Below, piece by piece: positions 14,246-22,158 of a DNA stretch of 31,188 nt. Positions within the stretch are counted from its first letter, which is position 1. Every line of letters starts with the position of its first letter. Where the stretch lies: NCBI GenBank assembly GCA_964510785.1, contig CAZECM010000037.1, positions 1-31,188 of the forward strand, given 5' to 3'. The translations under genes were made by a program, and so were the position numbers. This DNA is from JAAYZM01 sp964510785 (GTDB lineage: Bacteria; Actinomycetota; Actinomycetes; Actinomycetales; Cellulomonadaceae). The notes below the pieces were generated by a model. The model was not told the origin of the DNA. It searched no databases and worked only from the letters and a program-made list of their open reading frames with translations.

Positions 14246-15720
14246 GTCAGCGCCTCCTCGATGTCGTCGACATCCTCAGCATCCACCATCGGGACGGGAA
14301 CCTCGATCGAGAAGGTGGAGCCGACCCCGAGCTCCGAGGACACGCCCACGCGCCCGCCGTGCGCCGTGGCGATCGCCGAGACGATCGCGAGCCCGAGCCC
14401 CGAACCCTCGACGTGACCGGAGCTCGCCCGCTCGAAGCGCTCGAAGATCCGCCGGGCGTCCTCGTCCGAGATGCCCCGGCCCGTGTCGGTGACCCACACC
14501 GTGAAGACGCCGTCCGCCACCCGCGAGCCGAGCCGGACCGCCGAGCCTGGCTCGGAGAACTTCACGGCGTTCGCGGCGAGCTGGAGCCACGCCTGGGTGA
14601 TGCGCTGGCGATCGAGCGAGCCTTCGGCGTCGGCGCGCGCCACGAGGGACCAGGCGCGCGGGCCGAGGCTGCGCGCCTTGTCGAACACGTCGTCGGTGAG
14701 CAGGCCGAGGTCCTCGGGCGCGGGGACCACGAAGTCCGGCCGCTGTGCCCCGGCGAGGGTCGTGAGATCGTCCACGAGCCGACCCATGCGGTCGATCTCG
14801 TCGAGGGCCAGCGCGCGCGTGGCCGTGACGTCGTCGGCGTCGTCGGAGTCCATGAGCTCGAGGTGCCCGCGCAGCACGGTCAGGGGGGTGCGCAGCTCGT
14901 GGGAGACGTCGTCGAGCAGCTCGCGCTGGGAGGAGAACGCCGACTCGAGGCGGTCGAGCATCGCGTTGACGGTGTGCGCGAGCTCGGAGACGTCGTCGTT
15001 CCCGTTCGCCTCGATGCGCCCGGAGAGGTCGGAGTCCGAGATGCGCTGCGCGGTGCGCCGCAGCGACGTCAGCGGCGCCAGCAGCCTGCCGGCCACGAGC
15101 CACCCCACGAGGCCCACGAGGACGAGCACGGCGAGGGCGAACAGCACGAAGGTGCGGAAGGTCTCGAGGACGGGGGTGAAGACGGCGTCCACGTCGACCG
15201 CGACCACGAACATGCCGGAGTCCTGCGTGTCGAGCTCGGCGCCCGAGACCGGCACGACGGCGAAGGCCCACGTCGTCGTCGCGGTCGTGATCCGTTCGGT
15301 CCTGTTGCGCCCGGTGCCGTCCGGCTCCCAGGCGTCGAGGCGGGCGATCAGCTCGGGATCCTCCTCGAGCCGCACCGCGACCGTGACGGGGGCGTCCCAG
15401 CGGCGCTTGCCGTCCACGTAGCCGAGCATGCCCTCGTCCGCCGCGGGCACCATGCGCTGCAGGGCGATGTAGATGAGTCGGCTCGCCGAGGCGAACGGCT
15501 CACCCGTCTCGGGATCCTCTCCCTCGCCCGCGAGCCGCCTGAACTCCTCGACGGAACGGGAGAGCACCTCCTCCACGCCGCGGTCCGCGCGCTCCCGGTT
15601 GGCGAGGTGCGCCGAGCCGCCGGCCACGAGGATGCCGAGCGCCGTCAGGGCGAGGACGGCCCCGAGCACACGCGCCCTGACGCTCGCCCGCCAGGGCCGG
15701 CGGGCCGGGGTGAAGTCCAT
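14242..15720 (-). CDS. Membrane sensor histidine kinase (HAMP, HisKA)
   Basis: A 492-residue kinase from ATG 15720. TM1 is about residues 17-41 (RVLGAVLALTALGILVAGG). An extracytoplasmic sensor region of roughly 150 residues follows, then TM2 (FVLFALAVLVLVGLVGWLVAG) and a HAMP linker. The dimerisation/phosphotransfer helix carries His274 in DDVSHELRTPL. The ATP-binding domain shows the N box (LQLAANAVKFSEPG), G1 (VTDTGRGISD) and G2 (GSGLGLAIVSAIATAHGG). The signal is unknown; the sensor loop has no cysteines or recognisable PAS or Cache motif by eye. It forms an operon with the OmpR-type regulator, and two 11-bp-spaced ATGAGA/TCTCAT words sit 46-62 bp before its start, suggesting autoregulation. 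Confidence 0.93.
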   Translation of the reverse strand: MDFTPARRPWRASVRARVLGAVLALTALGILVAGGSAHLANRERADRGVEEVLSRSVEEFRRLAGEGEDPETGEPFASASRLIYIALQRMVPAADEGMLGYVDGKRRWDAPVTVAVRLEEDPELIARLDAWEPDGTGRNRTERITTATTTWAFAVVPVSGAELDTQDSGMFVVAVDVDAVFTPVLETFRTFVLFALAVLVLVGLVGWLVAGRLLAPLTSLRRTAQRISDSDLSGRIEANGNDDVSELAHTVNAMLDRLESAFSSQRELLDDVSHELRTPLTVLRGHLELMDSDDADDVTATRALALDEIDRMGRLVDDLTTLAGAQRPDFVVPAPEDLGLLTDDVFDKARSLGPRAWSLVARADAEGSLDRQRITQAWLQLAANAVKFSEPGSAVRLGSRVADGVFTVWVTDTGRGISDEDARRIFERFERASSGHVEGSGLGLAIVSAIATAHGGRVGVSSELGVGSTFSIEVPVPMVDAEDVDDIEEALT

Positions 15721-15765
15721 CGTTCGAGTATCGGTGCTGGTCGGTGTGCGCGCCGCACCCATCCG

Positions 15766-15782
15766 ATGAGAACCCGATGAGA
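15766..15782 (-). promoter_or_regulatory. Tandem 11-bp-spaced TCTCAT sites upstream of the kinase/regulator operon
   Basis: Read on the minus strand, TCTCAT occurs at 15782-15777 and again at 15771-15766, exactly 11 bp apart, each followed by CGG. The same word and spacing occur before the two Ser-Pro-repeat genes in the same orientation relative to transcription. The sites lie just beside the stop codon of the upstream LuxR-type regulator gene. Confidence 0.55.
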
Positions 15783-15784
15783 GT

Positions 15785-16411
15785 TCAGGGGGGCGGGAGG
15801 AACCCACGTTCGATCGCGGCGGTCACGGCGCGCGTCCGGTCGTCCACGTCGAGCTTGGCGAAGATGCGCAACAGGTGGGTCTTGACGGTGGCCTCCGCGA
15901 TGAACAGCTCCGCCCCGACCTGCGCGTTCGACAGCCCGCGGGCCACGGCCGCGAGCACCTCGAGCTCGCGGGACGTGAGCCGTTCGGTACCGCCGCGCAC
16001 CTGCGCGAACAACCGGCGTGCGACGGCGGGGGCGAGCACCGTCTCGCCGCGGGCCGCCGCACGCACCGCCTCGACGAGCTCCTCGCGCGGGGTGTCCTTG
16101 AGCAGGTAGCCGCTCGCCCCGGCCTCCACGGCCCGCAGGATGTCGGCATCGTTCTCGAACGTCGTGAGCACGACCACCCGCGTGGCCGCGCGGGCCCGGA
16201 CGATCTGTGCGGTCGCCCCGGCGCCGTCGAGCGCGGGCATGCGCAGGTCCATGAGCACGACGTCGGGCTCGAGCTCGGCGGCCATGACCACGCCGTGCGC
16301 GCCGTCGCCCGCCTCGCCGACGACGACGAGGTCCGGCTCGCCCGAGAGCAGGCCGACGAGGCCCGCGCGCACCACCGGGTGGTCGTCCACGACCAGGACC
16401 CGGACGCTCAT
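15785..16411 (-). CDS. NarL/LuxR-type response regulator
   Basis: A 208-residue regulator with ATG 16411 overlapping the kinase stop by four bases. The receiver domain has VVDDHPVVRAGL, phospho-acceptor Asp55 (VVLMDLRMPALDG), the TTF threonine and a LLKDTPREEL lysine. The C-terminal LuxR helix-turn-helix is complete: LTSRELEVLAAVARGLSNAQ followed by LFIAEATVKTHLLRIFAKLDVDDRTRAV. It is the last gene of the ABC transporter/kinase/regulator operon and should be phosphorylated by the HisKA_3 kinase next to it. The likely target is its own operon, whose upstream region has a matching inverted repeat (19400-19417). It is followed after 64 bp by a second, unrelated kinase/regulator pair on the same strand. 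Confidence 0.95.
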   Translation of the reverse strand: MSVRVLVVDDHPVVRAGLVGLLSGEPDLVVVGEAGDGAHGVVMAAELEPDVVLMDLRMPALDGAGATAQIVRARAATRVVVLTTFENDADILRAVEAGASGYLLKDTPREELVEAVRAAARGETVLAPAVARRLFAQVRGGTERLTSRELEVLAAVARGLSNAQVGAELFIAEATVKTHLLRIFAKLDVDDRTRAVTAAIERGFLPPP

Positions 16412-17643
16412 GGGACCTCCCTCCCGACGTCGGCGGGTGCGAGCGACACCCGCACGAGCGTGCCACCCGCGGCGGGGGAGCCGACCTCGAGCGTGCCACC
16501 CGTCGCCGCCACCCGGTCACGCATGCCGCGCAGGCCGAAGCCCTCGACCTGGTGGGGGTCGATGCCCCGGCCGTCGTCGGCGACCTCGAGCACGGCACCG
16601 CCGTCGTCGGACACCTCGAGCCGGACCCACGCCGAGGCCGCCTCGGCGTGCCGCCGCACGTTGGTGAGAGCCTCCTGGGCGACGCGCAGGATCACGACCT
16701 CGTGCTCGCGGCTCAGCTCGCCGGCCCCGGCCGAGTGCTCGACGCCGACGGCGACCCCCGTCTCGGCGGTGAAGCGTGAGGCGAGCCGGTCGAGGGCCTC
16801 CCGCAGCGTCGCCCCGCTCAGCCCCACGGGAGCGAAGGCCGCGACGAGGGCGCGCGCCTCGGCGAGGTTGTCGCGTGCCGTCGCCTCGACGAGCCGGATG
16901 CGCTCGACCGCCAGCTCGGGCTCGCGGCGGGCGAGGTCGGCCTCCGCCGTCTGGGCGAGCATGACGATGCTCGTGAAGCCCTGGGCGAGCGTGTCGTGGA
17001 TCTCCCGGGCCATGCGCTCGCGCTCGGCCATGACACCCGAGTCGTGGCTCGAGCGAGCGAGCTCGTCGCGGGTCGCGTGTAGCTCGTCGAGCAGGTCGGC
17101 ACGCACCTCGGACTGCTCGGCGATATGCGTCACCCACAACCCGAGCAGCGTCGCGAACCCGGCCGCGAGGAGCCCTTGCAGCACGACGCTGCCGACGTCG
17201 CGCGGCTCGGTCGCCCACGCGAAGCCCCCGAAGACCCCGACCGTCAGGACCACGGTGTACGCGGCACCGACGAGCCGCGACGGGCCGAAGAACCAGATCT
17301 GGCTGTAGGCGAGGAACAGCAGGATCACGCTGATCGGCGCGTTGAGCGTCGAGGCCGTCGTCACGAGGCACAGCACGACGAGGTACCCGTGCGCGAGGCG
17401 GGCGGAGCCGCTGCGTGCCGCGGGCCAGCCGAGCGCGAGATACGCGAGCACGAGGACCCCGAGGAGTGCCAGGCCGCGCCCGAGCGGGACGCCCGTGACC
17501 TGGAGGCCGAGAGCGACGGTCGTCAGCGCGACCGCGCCCGCGAACGCGACCGTCCAGGCGCGCACGGTCCGGCGCCAGAAGTCGGCGCGCGGCACGCCGG
17601 GTATCCGAGGCTCGGCGTGCGCGTGCCGTTCAGCCGTCGTCAC
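16408..17643 (-). CDS. NarL-type sensor histidine kinase (HisKA_3)
   Basis: A 411-residue kinase from GTG 17643, overlapping the ABC permease stop by 14 bp. The N-terminal 175 residues hold about five or six hydrophobic helices with very short loops, an intramembrane-sensing layout like DesK-type kinases. A coiled linker (residues 176-207) precedes the HisKA_3 box MAREIHDTLAQGFTSIVMLAQTAE with phospho-acceptor His216. The HATPase domain has VAQEALTNVRRHA (N box), VADDGRGIDP and GFGLRGMRDRVAATGG. In ABC-linked systems of this kind the kinase often senses the transported compound or membrane stress caused by it; that is inference here. Overlaps on both sides indicate tight translational coupling in the operon. 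Confidence 0.93.
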   Translation of the reverse strand: MTTAERHAHAEPRIPGVPRADFWRRTVRAWTVAFAGAVALTTVALGLQVTGVPLGRGLALLGVLVLAYLALGWPAARSGSARLAHGYLVVLCLVTTASTLNAPISVILLFLAYSQIWFFGPSRLVGAAYTVVLTVGVFGGFAWATEPRDVGSVVLQGLLAAGFATLLGLWVTHIAEQSEVRADLLDELHATRDELARSSHDSGVMAERERMAREIHDTLAQGFTSIVMLAQTAEADLARREPELAVERIRLVEATARDNLAEARALVAAFAPVGLSGATLREALDRLASRFTAETGVAVGVEHSAGAGELSREHEVVILRVAQEALTNVRRHAEAASAWVRLEVSDDGGAVLEVADDGRGIDPHQVEGFGLRGMRDRVAATGGTLEVGSPAAGGTLVRVSLAPADVGREVP

Positions 17644-18487
17644 GCCGCCGCCACCGGAAGGTCTTGATGCCGACCACGAGCCCCGCCACGAGGTACGCGG
17701 CGAGCACGAGCGCGACCATGGGCAGCTCCCACGAGCCCGCCGGCTCCATGACCTTCGCGGCGTCGGGCAGGAACGCCGAGCGCATGCCCTGCGCCATCCA
17801 CTTGAGCGGGAACAGCGCGGCCACCTGCTGCATCCAGTCCGGCAGGCTCGGGAAGGTGAAGAACACCCCCGAGACGAACTGCAGGACGAGGACGACGGGG
17901 GTCACGACCGCGCTCGCGGACTTGCCCGAGCGTGGCAGCGAGGAGAACGCCACGCCGCACACCGCGCCCGACGCCGTGCCGAGGGCGAACACCCACGCGA
18001 ACGTGGTCCAGCCCCCTGCGGTGGGCAGGGCGATGTCGAAGACGAACCGGGCGACGGCGAAGAGCAGGACCATCTGCACGAGGCTCGTCACGATCACGGA
18101 GCCCACCTTGCCGAGGAAGTACGCCGCGGGCGGCATCGGGGTGCCGCGCAACCGCTTGAGCGACCCGTCGTCCCGCTCGACGGCGATCGAGATGGCGAGG
18201 TTCTGGAAACTCGTCAGCAGCAGGCCCGTCGCGACCATCCCGGGCAGGAAGTAGGCGCCGAAGTCGAGCGTCACCCCGTCGCCGAAGTCGACGGTCTGCT
18301 CCCCGAACACCGTGGCGAAGATCGCGAGCATGATCACGGGGTAGGCGAAGATGAAGATCACCGCGTCGCGCTCGCGGAAGAAGGTCTTGAGCTCGATGCC
18401 CGAGCGTGCGATCCCGAGACGCACCGCCCCGGGGAGCCGGGGGTCGAGGGTGGTCGCGCCCGGTCCCGGGACGTGGGTCGTGGTCAT
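17630..18487 (-). CDS. ABC-2 type transporter permease
   Basis: A 285-residue membrane protein whose ATG (18487) overlaps the ATPase stop by one base (TGATG). A soluble N-terminus (MTTTHVPGPGATT...) leads to six hydrophobic segments, the first being DAVIFIFAYPVIMLAIFATVFG, with a conserved RLRGTPMPPAAYFLGK loop typical of DrrB/ABC-2 exporters. The C-terminus FRWRRRDDG is cytoplasmic and basic. Together with the DrrA-like ATPase it would form an exporter of lipids or hydrophobic drugs. The co-encoded two-component pair suggests expression is induced by the substrate or by membrane damage. The substrate cannot be assigned. Confidence 0.9.
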   Translation of the reverse strand: MTTTHVPGPGATTLDPRLPGAVRLGIARSGIELKTFFRERDAVIFIFAYPVIMLAIFATVFGEQTVDFGDGVTLDFGAYFLPGMVATGLLLTSFQNLAISIAVERDDGSLKRLRGTPMPPAAYFLGKVGSVIVTSLVQMVLLFAVARFVFDIALPTAGGWTTFAWVFALGTASGAVCGVAFSSLPRSGKSASAVVTPVVLVLQFVSGVFFTFPSLPDWMQQVAALFPLKWMAQGMRSAFLPDAAKVMEPAGSWELPMVALVLAAYLVAGLVVGIKTFRWRRRDDG

Positions 18488-19341
18488 CAGGAGTCCTCCG
18501 AACCGGCGATGAGGGAGAGATAGACGTCCTCGAGGGTGGGGCGCAGCACCTGCAGCTCCGGCACCTCGCCGTCGAACCGGGCCGAGAGCGAGGCGACGAA
18601 CGCCGTCGGGGACTCGGTGTCGGCCGCGCGAGGCTCGCCGTCCTCGAGCCAGCGGACCTCCGCGACGCGGGTCGCCCGGCCGCCGAGGCTCGTGGGGGTG
18701 TCGAGCGCGACCACGCGGCCGGCGGCGACGACGGCGCAACGGTCCGCGAGCGCCTCCGCCTCGTCGAGATAGTGGGTGGTGAGCAGGATCGTCGTGCCCT
18801 CGTCGCGCAGCGCGCGGATGAGGTCCCAGAAGGAGCGGCGCGCCTCGGGGTCGAAGCCCGTGGTGGGCTCGTCGAGGAAGAGCAGCTCGGGCGAGCCCAC
18901 CACGCCGAGCGCGACGTCGAGCCGTCGCCGCTGCCCCCCGGAGAGCTGGCGCGAGCGCGTGCCGGCCTTCTCCTCCAGGCCGACGGCGGCGATCACCTCC
19001 TCCGGGTCCCGGGGGCGCGGGTAGAACCTCGCGACGTGGTGGACCTGCTCGCGCACGGTGAGCTCCGGGCGGTCGTCGGAGCTCTGCAGCACGATCCCGA
19101 TGCGTGAGCGCCACTGCCGGTCGGCGCGCTGCGGGTCCGTGCCGAGCACGCTGACCTCACCGCTGTCCCGCTTGCGGAAGCCCTCGAGGATCTCGACCGT
19201 CGTCGTCTTGCCGGCACCGTTGGGGCCGAGGACGGCGAAGATCTCGCCCGTGCCGACCTCGAGGTCGAGCCACGCGACGGCGTGCTTGGGGCCGTAGCGC
19301 TTGTGCAGGTCCGCGACACGGATGGCCGGTGCTGGTGTCAT
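18487..19341 (-). CDS. ABC transporter ATP-binding protein (DrrA-like)
   Basis: A 284-residue ATPase from ATG 19341; the in-frame extension upstream (about 26 residues) covers the probable promoter and is rejected. Walker A is GPNGAGKTTT (around residue 39), the Q-loop is VLQSSDDRPELTV, the signature is LSGGQRRRLDVA, Walker B is LLFLDEPTTGFD, and the H-loop is LTTHYLDEAEALADR. The C-terminal domain after residue 215 ends with LEDVYLSLIAGSEDS, the LEDVFL-type motif common in drug and lipid exporters. It is the first gene of the ATPase, permease, kinase, regulator operon, and a palindrome lies upstream. Confidence 0.94.
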   Translation of the reverse strand: MTPAPAIRVADLHKRYGPKHAVAWLDLEVGTGEIFAVLGPNGAGKTTTVEILEGFRKRDSGEVSVLGTDPQRADRQWRSRIGIVLQSSDDRPELTVREQVHHVARFYPRPRDPEEVIAAVGLEEKAGTRSRQLSGGQRRRLDVALGVVGSPELLFLDEPTTGFDPEARRSFWDLIRALRDEGTTILLTTHYLDEAEALADRCAVVAAGRVVALDTPTSLGGRATRVAEVRWLEDGEPRAADTESPTAFVASLSARFDGEVPELQVLRPTLEDVYLSLIAGSEDS

Positions 19342-19384
19342 GCCCTCAGCGTGCACCCTGGGCGGGGTCGCCCGACAGGGCGTT

Positions 19385-19417
19385 CCGGTGGAACCTGCCG
19401 TCCACCGACCGGTGGAC
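19385..19417. promoter_or_regulatory. Candidate regulator-binding inverted repeat upstream of the ABC/two-component operon
   Basis: GTCCACCG-AC-CGGTGGAC (19400-19417) is a perfect 8-bp-arm inverted repeat, and a further half site CCGGTGGA lies at 19385-19392. It is 59 bp upstream of the ATPase start and 13 bp after the stop of the aminotransferase gene on the same strand. The NarL-type regulator of the operon, which binds as a dimer to inverted repeats, is the natural candidate. Confidence 0.5.
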
Positions 19418-19429
19418 ACCGCGATGCGA

Positions 19430-20644
19430 CTAGCGAGCCTCGGCGAGAAGGTTGGCGATCCGGGTCACGCCTTCGACGAGGTCCTCGTCGCCGAGCGCGT
19501 AGCTCAGCCGCAGGTAGCCGCTCGGGCCGAAGGCCTCGCCGGGCACGACGGCGACCTCGACCTCGTCGAGGACGAGGGCCGCGAGCTCGGCCGACGTCGT
19601 CGGCGTGACGCCCCGGATGGTGCGGCCCAGCACGCCCTCGACCGAGGGGTAGGCGTAGAACGCCCCCTTCGGCACGGGGCACACCACGCCGTCGATCGCG
19701 GAGAGCAGCTCGACCATGGTGCGCCGGCGGCGGTCGAAGGCCGTGCGCATCTCCTCGACGGCGGCGAGGTCGCCCGTGAGCGCCGCGACGGCCGCGCGCT
19801 GCGAGACGTTCGCGACGTTGCTCGTCAGGTGCGACTGGAAGTTCGTGGCGGCCTTGATGACGTCGGCAGGGCCGATCATCCAGCCCACGCGCCAGCCCGT
19901 CATCGCATAGGTCTTGGCGACACCGTTGAGCACGATCGTGGTGTCCGCGAGCTCGGGGACCGCGCGCACGATCGGCGTGAAGACGGCGTCCTCGTAGAGG
20001 AGGTGCTCGTAGATCTCGTCGGTGATGACCCAGATGCCGTGCTCGAGGGCCCAGCGCCCGATCTCGGCCGTCTGCTCGGGGGTGTACACCGCGCCGGTGG
20101 GGTTCGACGGCGAGCAGAACAGCAACGCCTTGGTCCGCTCGGTGCGCGCCGCCTCGAGCTGCTCGACGGTCACGAGGTAGCCGGCGTCGGCCCCCGCGAA
20201 CACCTCGACGGTCACGCCGCCCGCGAGCGAGATCGCCTCGGGGTAGGTGGTCCAGTAGGGCGCGGGCAGCAGCACCTCGTCACCCGGGTCGACGATCGCG
20301 GCGAAGGCCTGGAACACGGCCTGCTTGCCGCCGTTCGTGACGAGCACCTGGGAGGGGGAGACCTCGTAGCCCGAGTCGCGCAACGTCTTGGCCGCGATCG
20401 CCTCGCGCAGCACGGGCAGCCCCGCGGCCGGGGAGTAGCGGTGGTTGACCGGGTCGGCGGCGGCCGCGACGGCGGCGTCCACGATGTACTGCGGTGTCGG
20501 GAAGTCGGGCTCCCCGGCGCCGAAACCGATGACCGGACGACCGGCGGCCTTGAGAGCCTTGGCCTTCGCGTCGACGGCGAGGGTGGCAGACTCGGCGATG
20601 GCACCGAGGCGGGCAGAGACGCGGCGGGGGGATGCAGAAGTCAC
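19430..20644 (-). CDS. Class I/II pyridoxal-phosphate aminotransferase, probable aspartate aminotransferase
   Basis: A 404-residue enzyme. GTG 20644 is chosen because AGGA lies eight bases upstream, whereas ATG 20653 has its only purine-rich stretch directly abutting it; the alternative adds three residues. Motifs are AESATLAVDAKAKALKAAGR, GFGAGEPDFPTP (substrate-binding glycine loop), SPSNPTGAVY with Asn181, TDEIYEHLLY with the PLP-pairing Asp209, the Schiff-base Lys244 in NGVAKTYAMTGWRVGW, and the C-terminal carboxylate-binding arginine in YLRLSYAL. This is the subgroup I-gamma AspAT family (thermophile type), which may also use aromatic or prephenate-like substrates. Its location just before tRNA-Trp and secE recurs in Micrococcales as far as I recall. 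Confidence 0.92.
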   Translation of the reverse strand: MTSASPRRVSARLGAIAESATLAVDAKAKALKAAGRPVIGFGAGEPDFPTPQYIVDAAVAAAADPVNHRYSPAAGLPVLREAIAAKTLRDSGYEVSPSQVLVTNGGKQAVFQAFAAIVDPGDEVLLPAPYWTTYPEAISLAGGVTVEVFAGADAGYLVTVEQLEAARTERTKALLFCSPSNPTGAVYTPEQTAEIGRWALEHGIWVITDEIYEHLLYEDAVFTPIVRAVPELADTTIVLNGVAKTYAMTGWRVGWMIGPADVIKAATNFQSHLTSNVANVSQRAAVAALTGDLAAVEEMRTAFDRRRRTMVELLSAIDGVVCPVPKGAFYAYPSVEGVLGRTIRGVTPTTSAELAALVLDEVEVAVVPGEAFGPSGYLRLSYALGDEDLVEGVTRIANLLAEAR

Positions 20645-20707
20645 GTGACTCATCCTGACAGAGCGCGGGGCCCACGTCGTGGGCCCGTTCGCCCCTCGGT
20701 ACACCGG

Positions 20708-20737
20708 TTCGACCGGGCGGCTCGCGTCGCGTACAGT
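20708..20737 (+). promoter_or_regulatory. Candidate promoter for tRNA-Trp and the secE region
   Basis: TTCGAC (20708-20713), an 18-bp spacer and TACAGT (20732-20737) resemble a sigma-70 promoter. It lies between the divergent aminotransferase start and tRNA-Trp, leaving about a 105-nt leader before the tRNA. No better candidate was seen in the gap. Confidence 0.4.
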
Positions 20738-20849
20738 GGTCCCTCGGTGGTTGACGCCCGCCATGCTGAACCCTGCCCATAGGAAGGTCGGTCCACCGGA
20801 TCGGTCAGGCCGGTGCATGGCTCTTCGTATGCGGTTCGACGCCTCCAAA

Positions 20850-20922
20850 AGGGTAGTGGCGCAATTGGTAGCGCACCGGTCTCCAAAACCGGCGGTTGTG
20901 GGTTCGAGTCCCGCCTACCCTG
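20850..20922 (+). tRNA. trpT: tRNA-Trp (anticodon CCA)
   Basis: Acceptor stem AGGGTAG (20850-20856) pairs with CTACCCT (20915-20921), with discriminator G. The anticodon arm CCGGT/ACCGG encloses loop CTCCAAA with CCA at 20883-20885, and a GTGGGTTCGAGTCCCGC T-arm follows. It is directly upstream of secE, the conserved bacterial position. Confidence 0.97.
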
Positions 20923-20973
20923 CGGTACCGGTCCATCCCCGGCCCGGGTCTCAGTCAGCCGTCCGAAGGACCC

Positions 20974-21252
20974 ATGGTGAGTGATTCCGCAGCCGACGCC
21001 GTCGGTGCAGCCGAGACAGCGCGAAAGCCTGCGCGCGCACAGGGCGACAAGAAGCCCAGCGTGTTCGCGCGCTTCGTGCTCTTCGTGCGCCAGATCATCG
21101 CCGAGCTGAAGAAGGTCGTCACGCCGACGCGCCAGGAGCTCATCAGCTACACGATCGTCGTGCTCGTGTTCGTCGCGGTGATCATGGCGTTCATCACCGG
21201 GATCGACTTCGGTCTCGGCAAGCTCATGCTCTGGCTCTTCGCCAGCAACTGA
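20974..21252 (+). CDS. secE: Preprotein translocase subunit SecE
   Basis: A 92-residue protein with a polar N-terminus (VSDSAADAVGAAETARKPARAQG) and one C-terminal membrane helix (ISYTIVVLVFVAVIMAFITGI), preceded by the conserved amphipathic segment RQIIAELKKVVTPTRQEL. SecE is the essential clamp of the SecYEG channel in the cytoplasmic membrane. ATG 20974 is given; GTG 20977 is one codon later and is better spaced from GAAGGA. The single-helix form is the normal one in actinobacteria. It is followed by nusG in the standard order. Confidence 0.96.
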   Translation: MVSDSAADAVGAAETARKPARAQGDKKPSVFARFVLFVRQIIAELKKVVTPTRQELISYTIVVLVFVAVIMAFITGIDFGLGKLMLWLFASN

Positions 21253-21291
21253 GCTCCGTAGCTCCACCCGCAGCAGAAAGCAGGTCAGTAC

Positions 21292-22095
21292 GTGTCCCAG
21301 GAGTCGCTGGACCCCACGCTCGTCGACGAGACGGACGTCGTCGACGCCGAGAACGGCGTCGAGCCGACGGGTGACGTCACGCCTGCGGACGCCGAGATCG
21401 TGCCCGACGACGACGCACCTGCCGCCGAGGCGCCCGACGAGCCCGTCGAGGCCGAGCCCGAGGCCGAGGCGCCCGTCGAGGCGGACGCGGAGGAGATCGA
21501 CGAGATCGAGGAGTTCAAGCTCCAGCTCCGTCGCCTGCCCGGCGACTGGTACGTGATCCACTCCTACGCGGGCTACGAGAACCGCGTGAAGGCGAACCTC
21601 GAGAGCCGCATCCAGAGCCTCAACATGGAGGACTTCATCTTCCAGGTGGAGGTCCCCATGGAAGAGGTCGTCGAGATCAAGAACGCCCAGCGCAAGGTCG
21701 TGCGGCGCGTGCGCGTGCCCGGCTACGTGCTCGTGCGCATGGACCTCACGGACGAGTCGTGGGGCGCCGTGCGCAAGACGCCGGGAGTGACCGGCTTCGT
21801 CGGTCAGGCCCACCAGCCCGTCCCGCTGCGCACGGACGAGGTCTTCTCGATGCTCGCCCCGACGCTCGCCCCCAAGGCGGCGGCATCGGCGACGTCGACG
21901 CCCAAGTCCGCGACGACCGTCGAGGTCGACTTCCAGGTCGGCGAGTCCGTCACGGTCACCGACGGGCCGTTCGACACGCTGCCCGCCACGATCTCCGAGA
22001 TCAACGTCGAGGGCCAGAAGCTCAAGGTTCTCGTCTCCATCTTCGGCCGGGAGACCCCGGTCGAGCTGTCGTTCGCCCAGGTCGCCAAGATCTGA
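21292..22095 (+). CDS. nusG: Transcription termination/antitermination protein NusG
   Basis: A 267-residue protein from GTG 21292. Residues 1-75 form a strongly acidic, Ala/Pro/Glu/Asp-rich extension, as is usual for actinobacterial NusG. The NGN domain begins at GDWYVIHSYAGYENRVKANLE and contains the RNA-polymerase-binding surface through VRRVRVPGYVLVRMDL and TPGVTGFVG. The C-terminal KOW domain (VGESVTVTDGPFDTLPATISEI ... LKVLVSIFGRETPVELSFAQV) contacts Rho or ribosomal protein S10. NusG modulates elongation, pausing and Rho-dependent termination. It is followed after 63 bp by rplK. Confidence 0.97.
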   Translation: MSQESLDPTLVDETDVVDAENGVEPTGDVTPADAEIVPDDDAPAAEAPDEPVEAEPEAEAPVEADAEEIDEIEEFKLQLRRLPGDWYVIHSYAGYENRVKANLESRIQSLNMEDFIFQVEVPMEEVVEIKNAQRKVVRRVRVPGYVLVRMDLTDESWGAVRKTPGVTGFVGQAHQPVPLRTDEVFSMLAPTLAPKAAASATSTPKSATTVEVDFQVGESVTVTDGPFDTLPATISEINVEGQKLKVLVSIFGRETPVELSFAQVAKI

Positions 22096-22158
22096 CGCGG
22101 CGCAGCACCGCTGTGCACCAAGCTGCTCCACCCAACGTTTCTACGAAGGACCCGAAAC

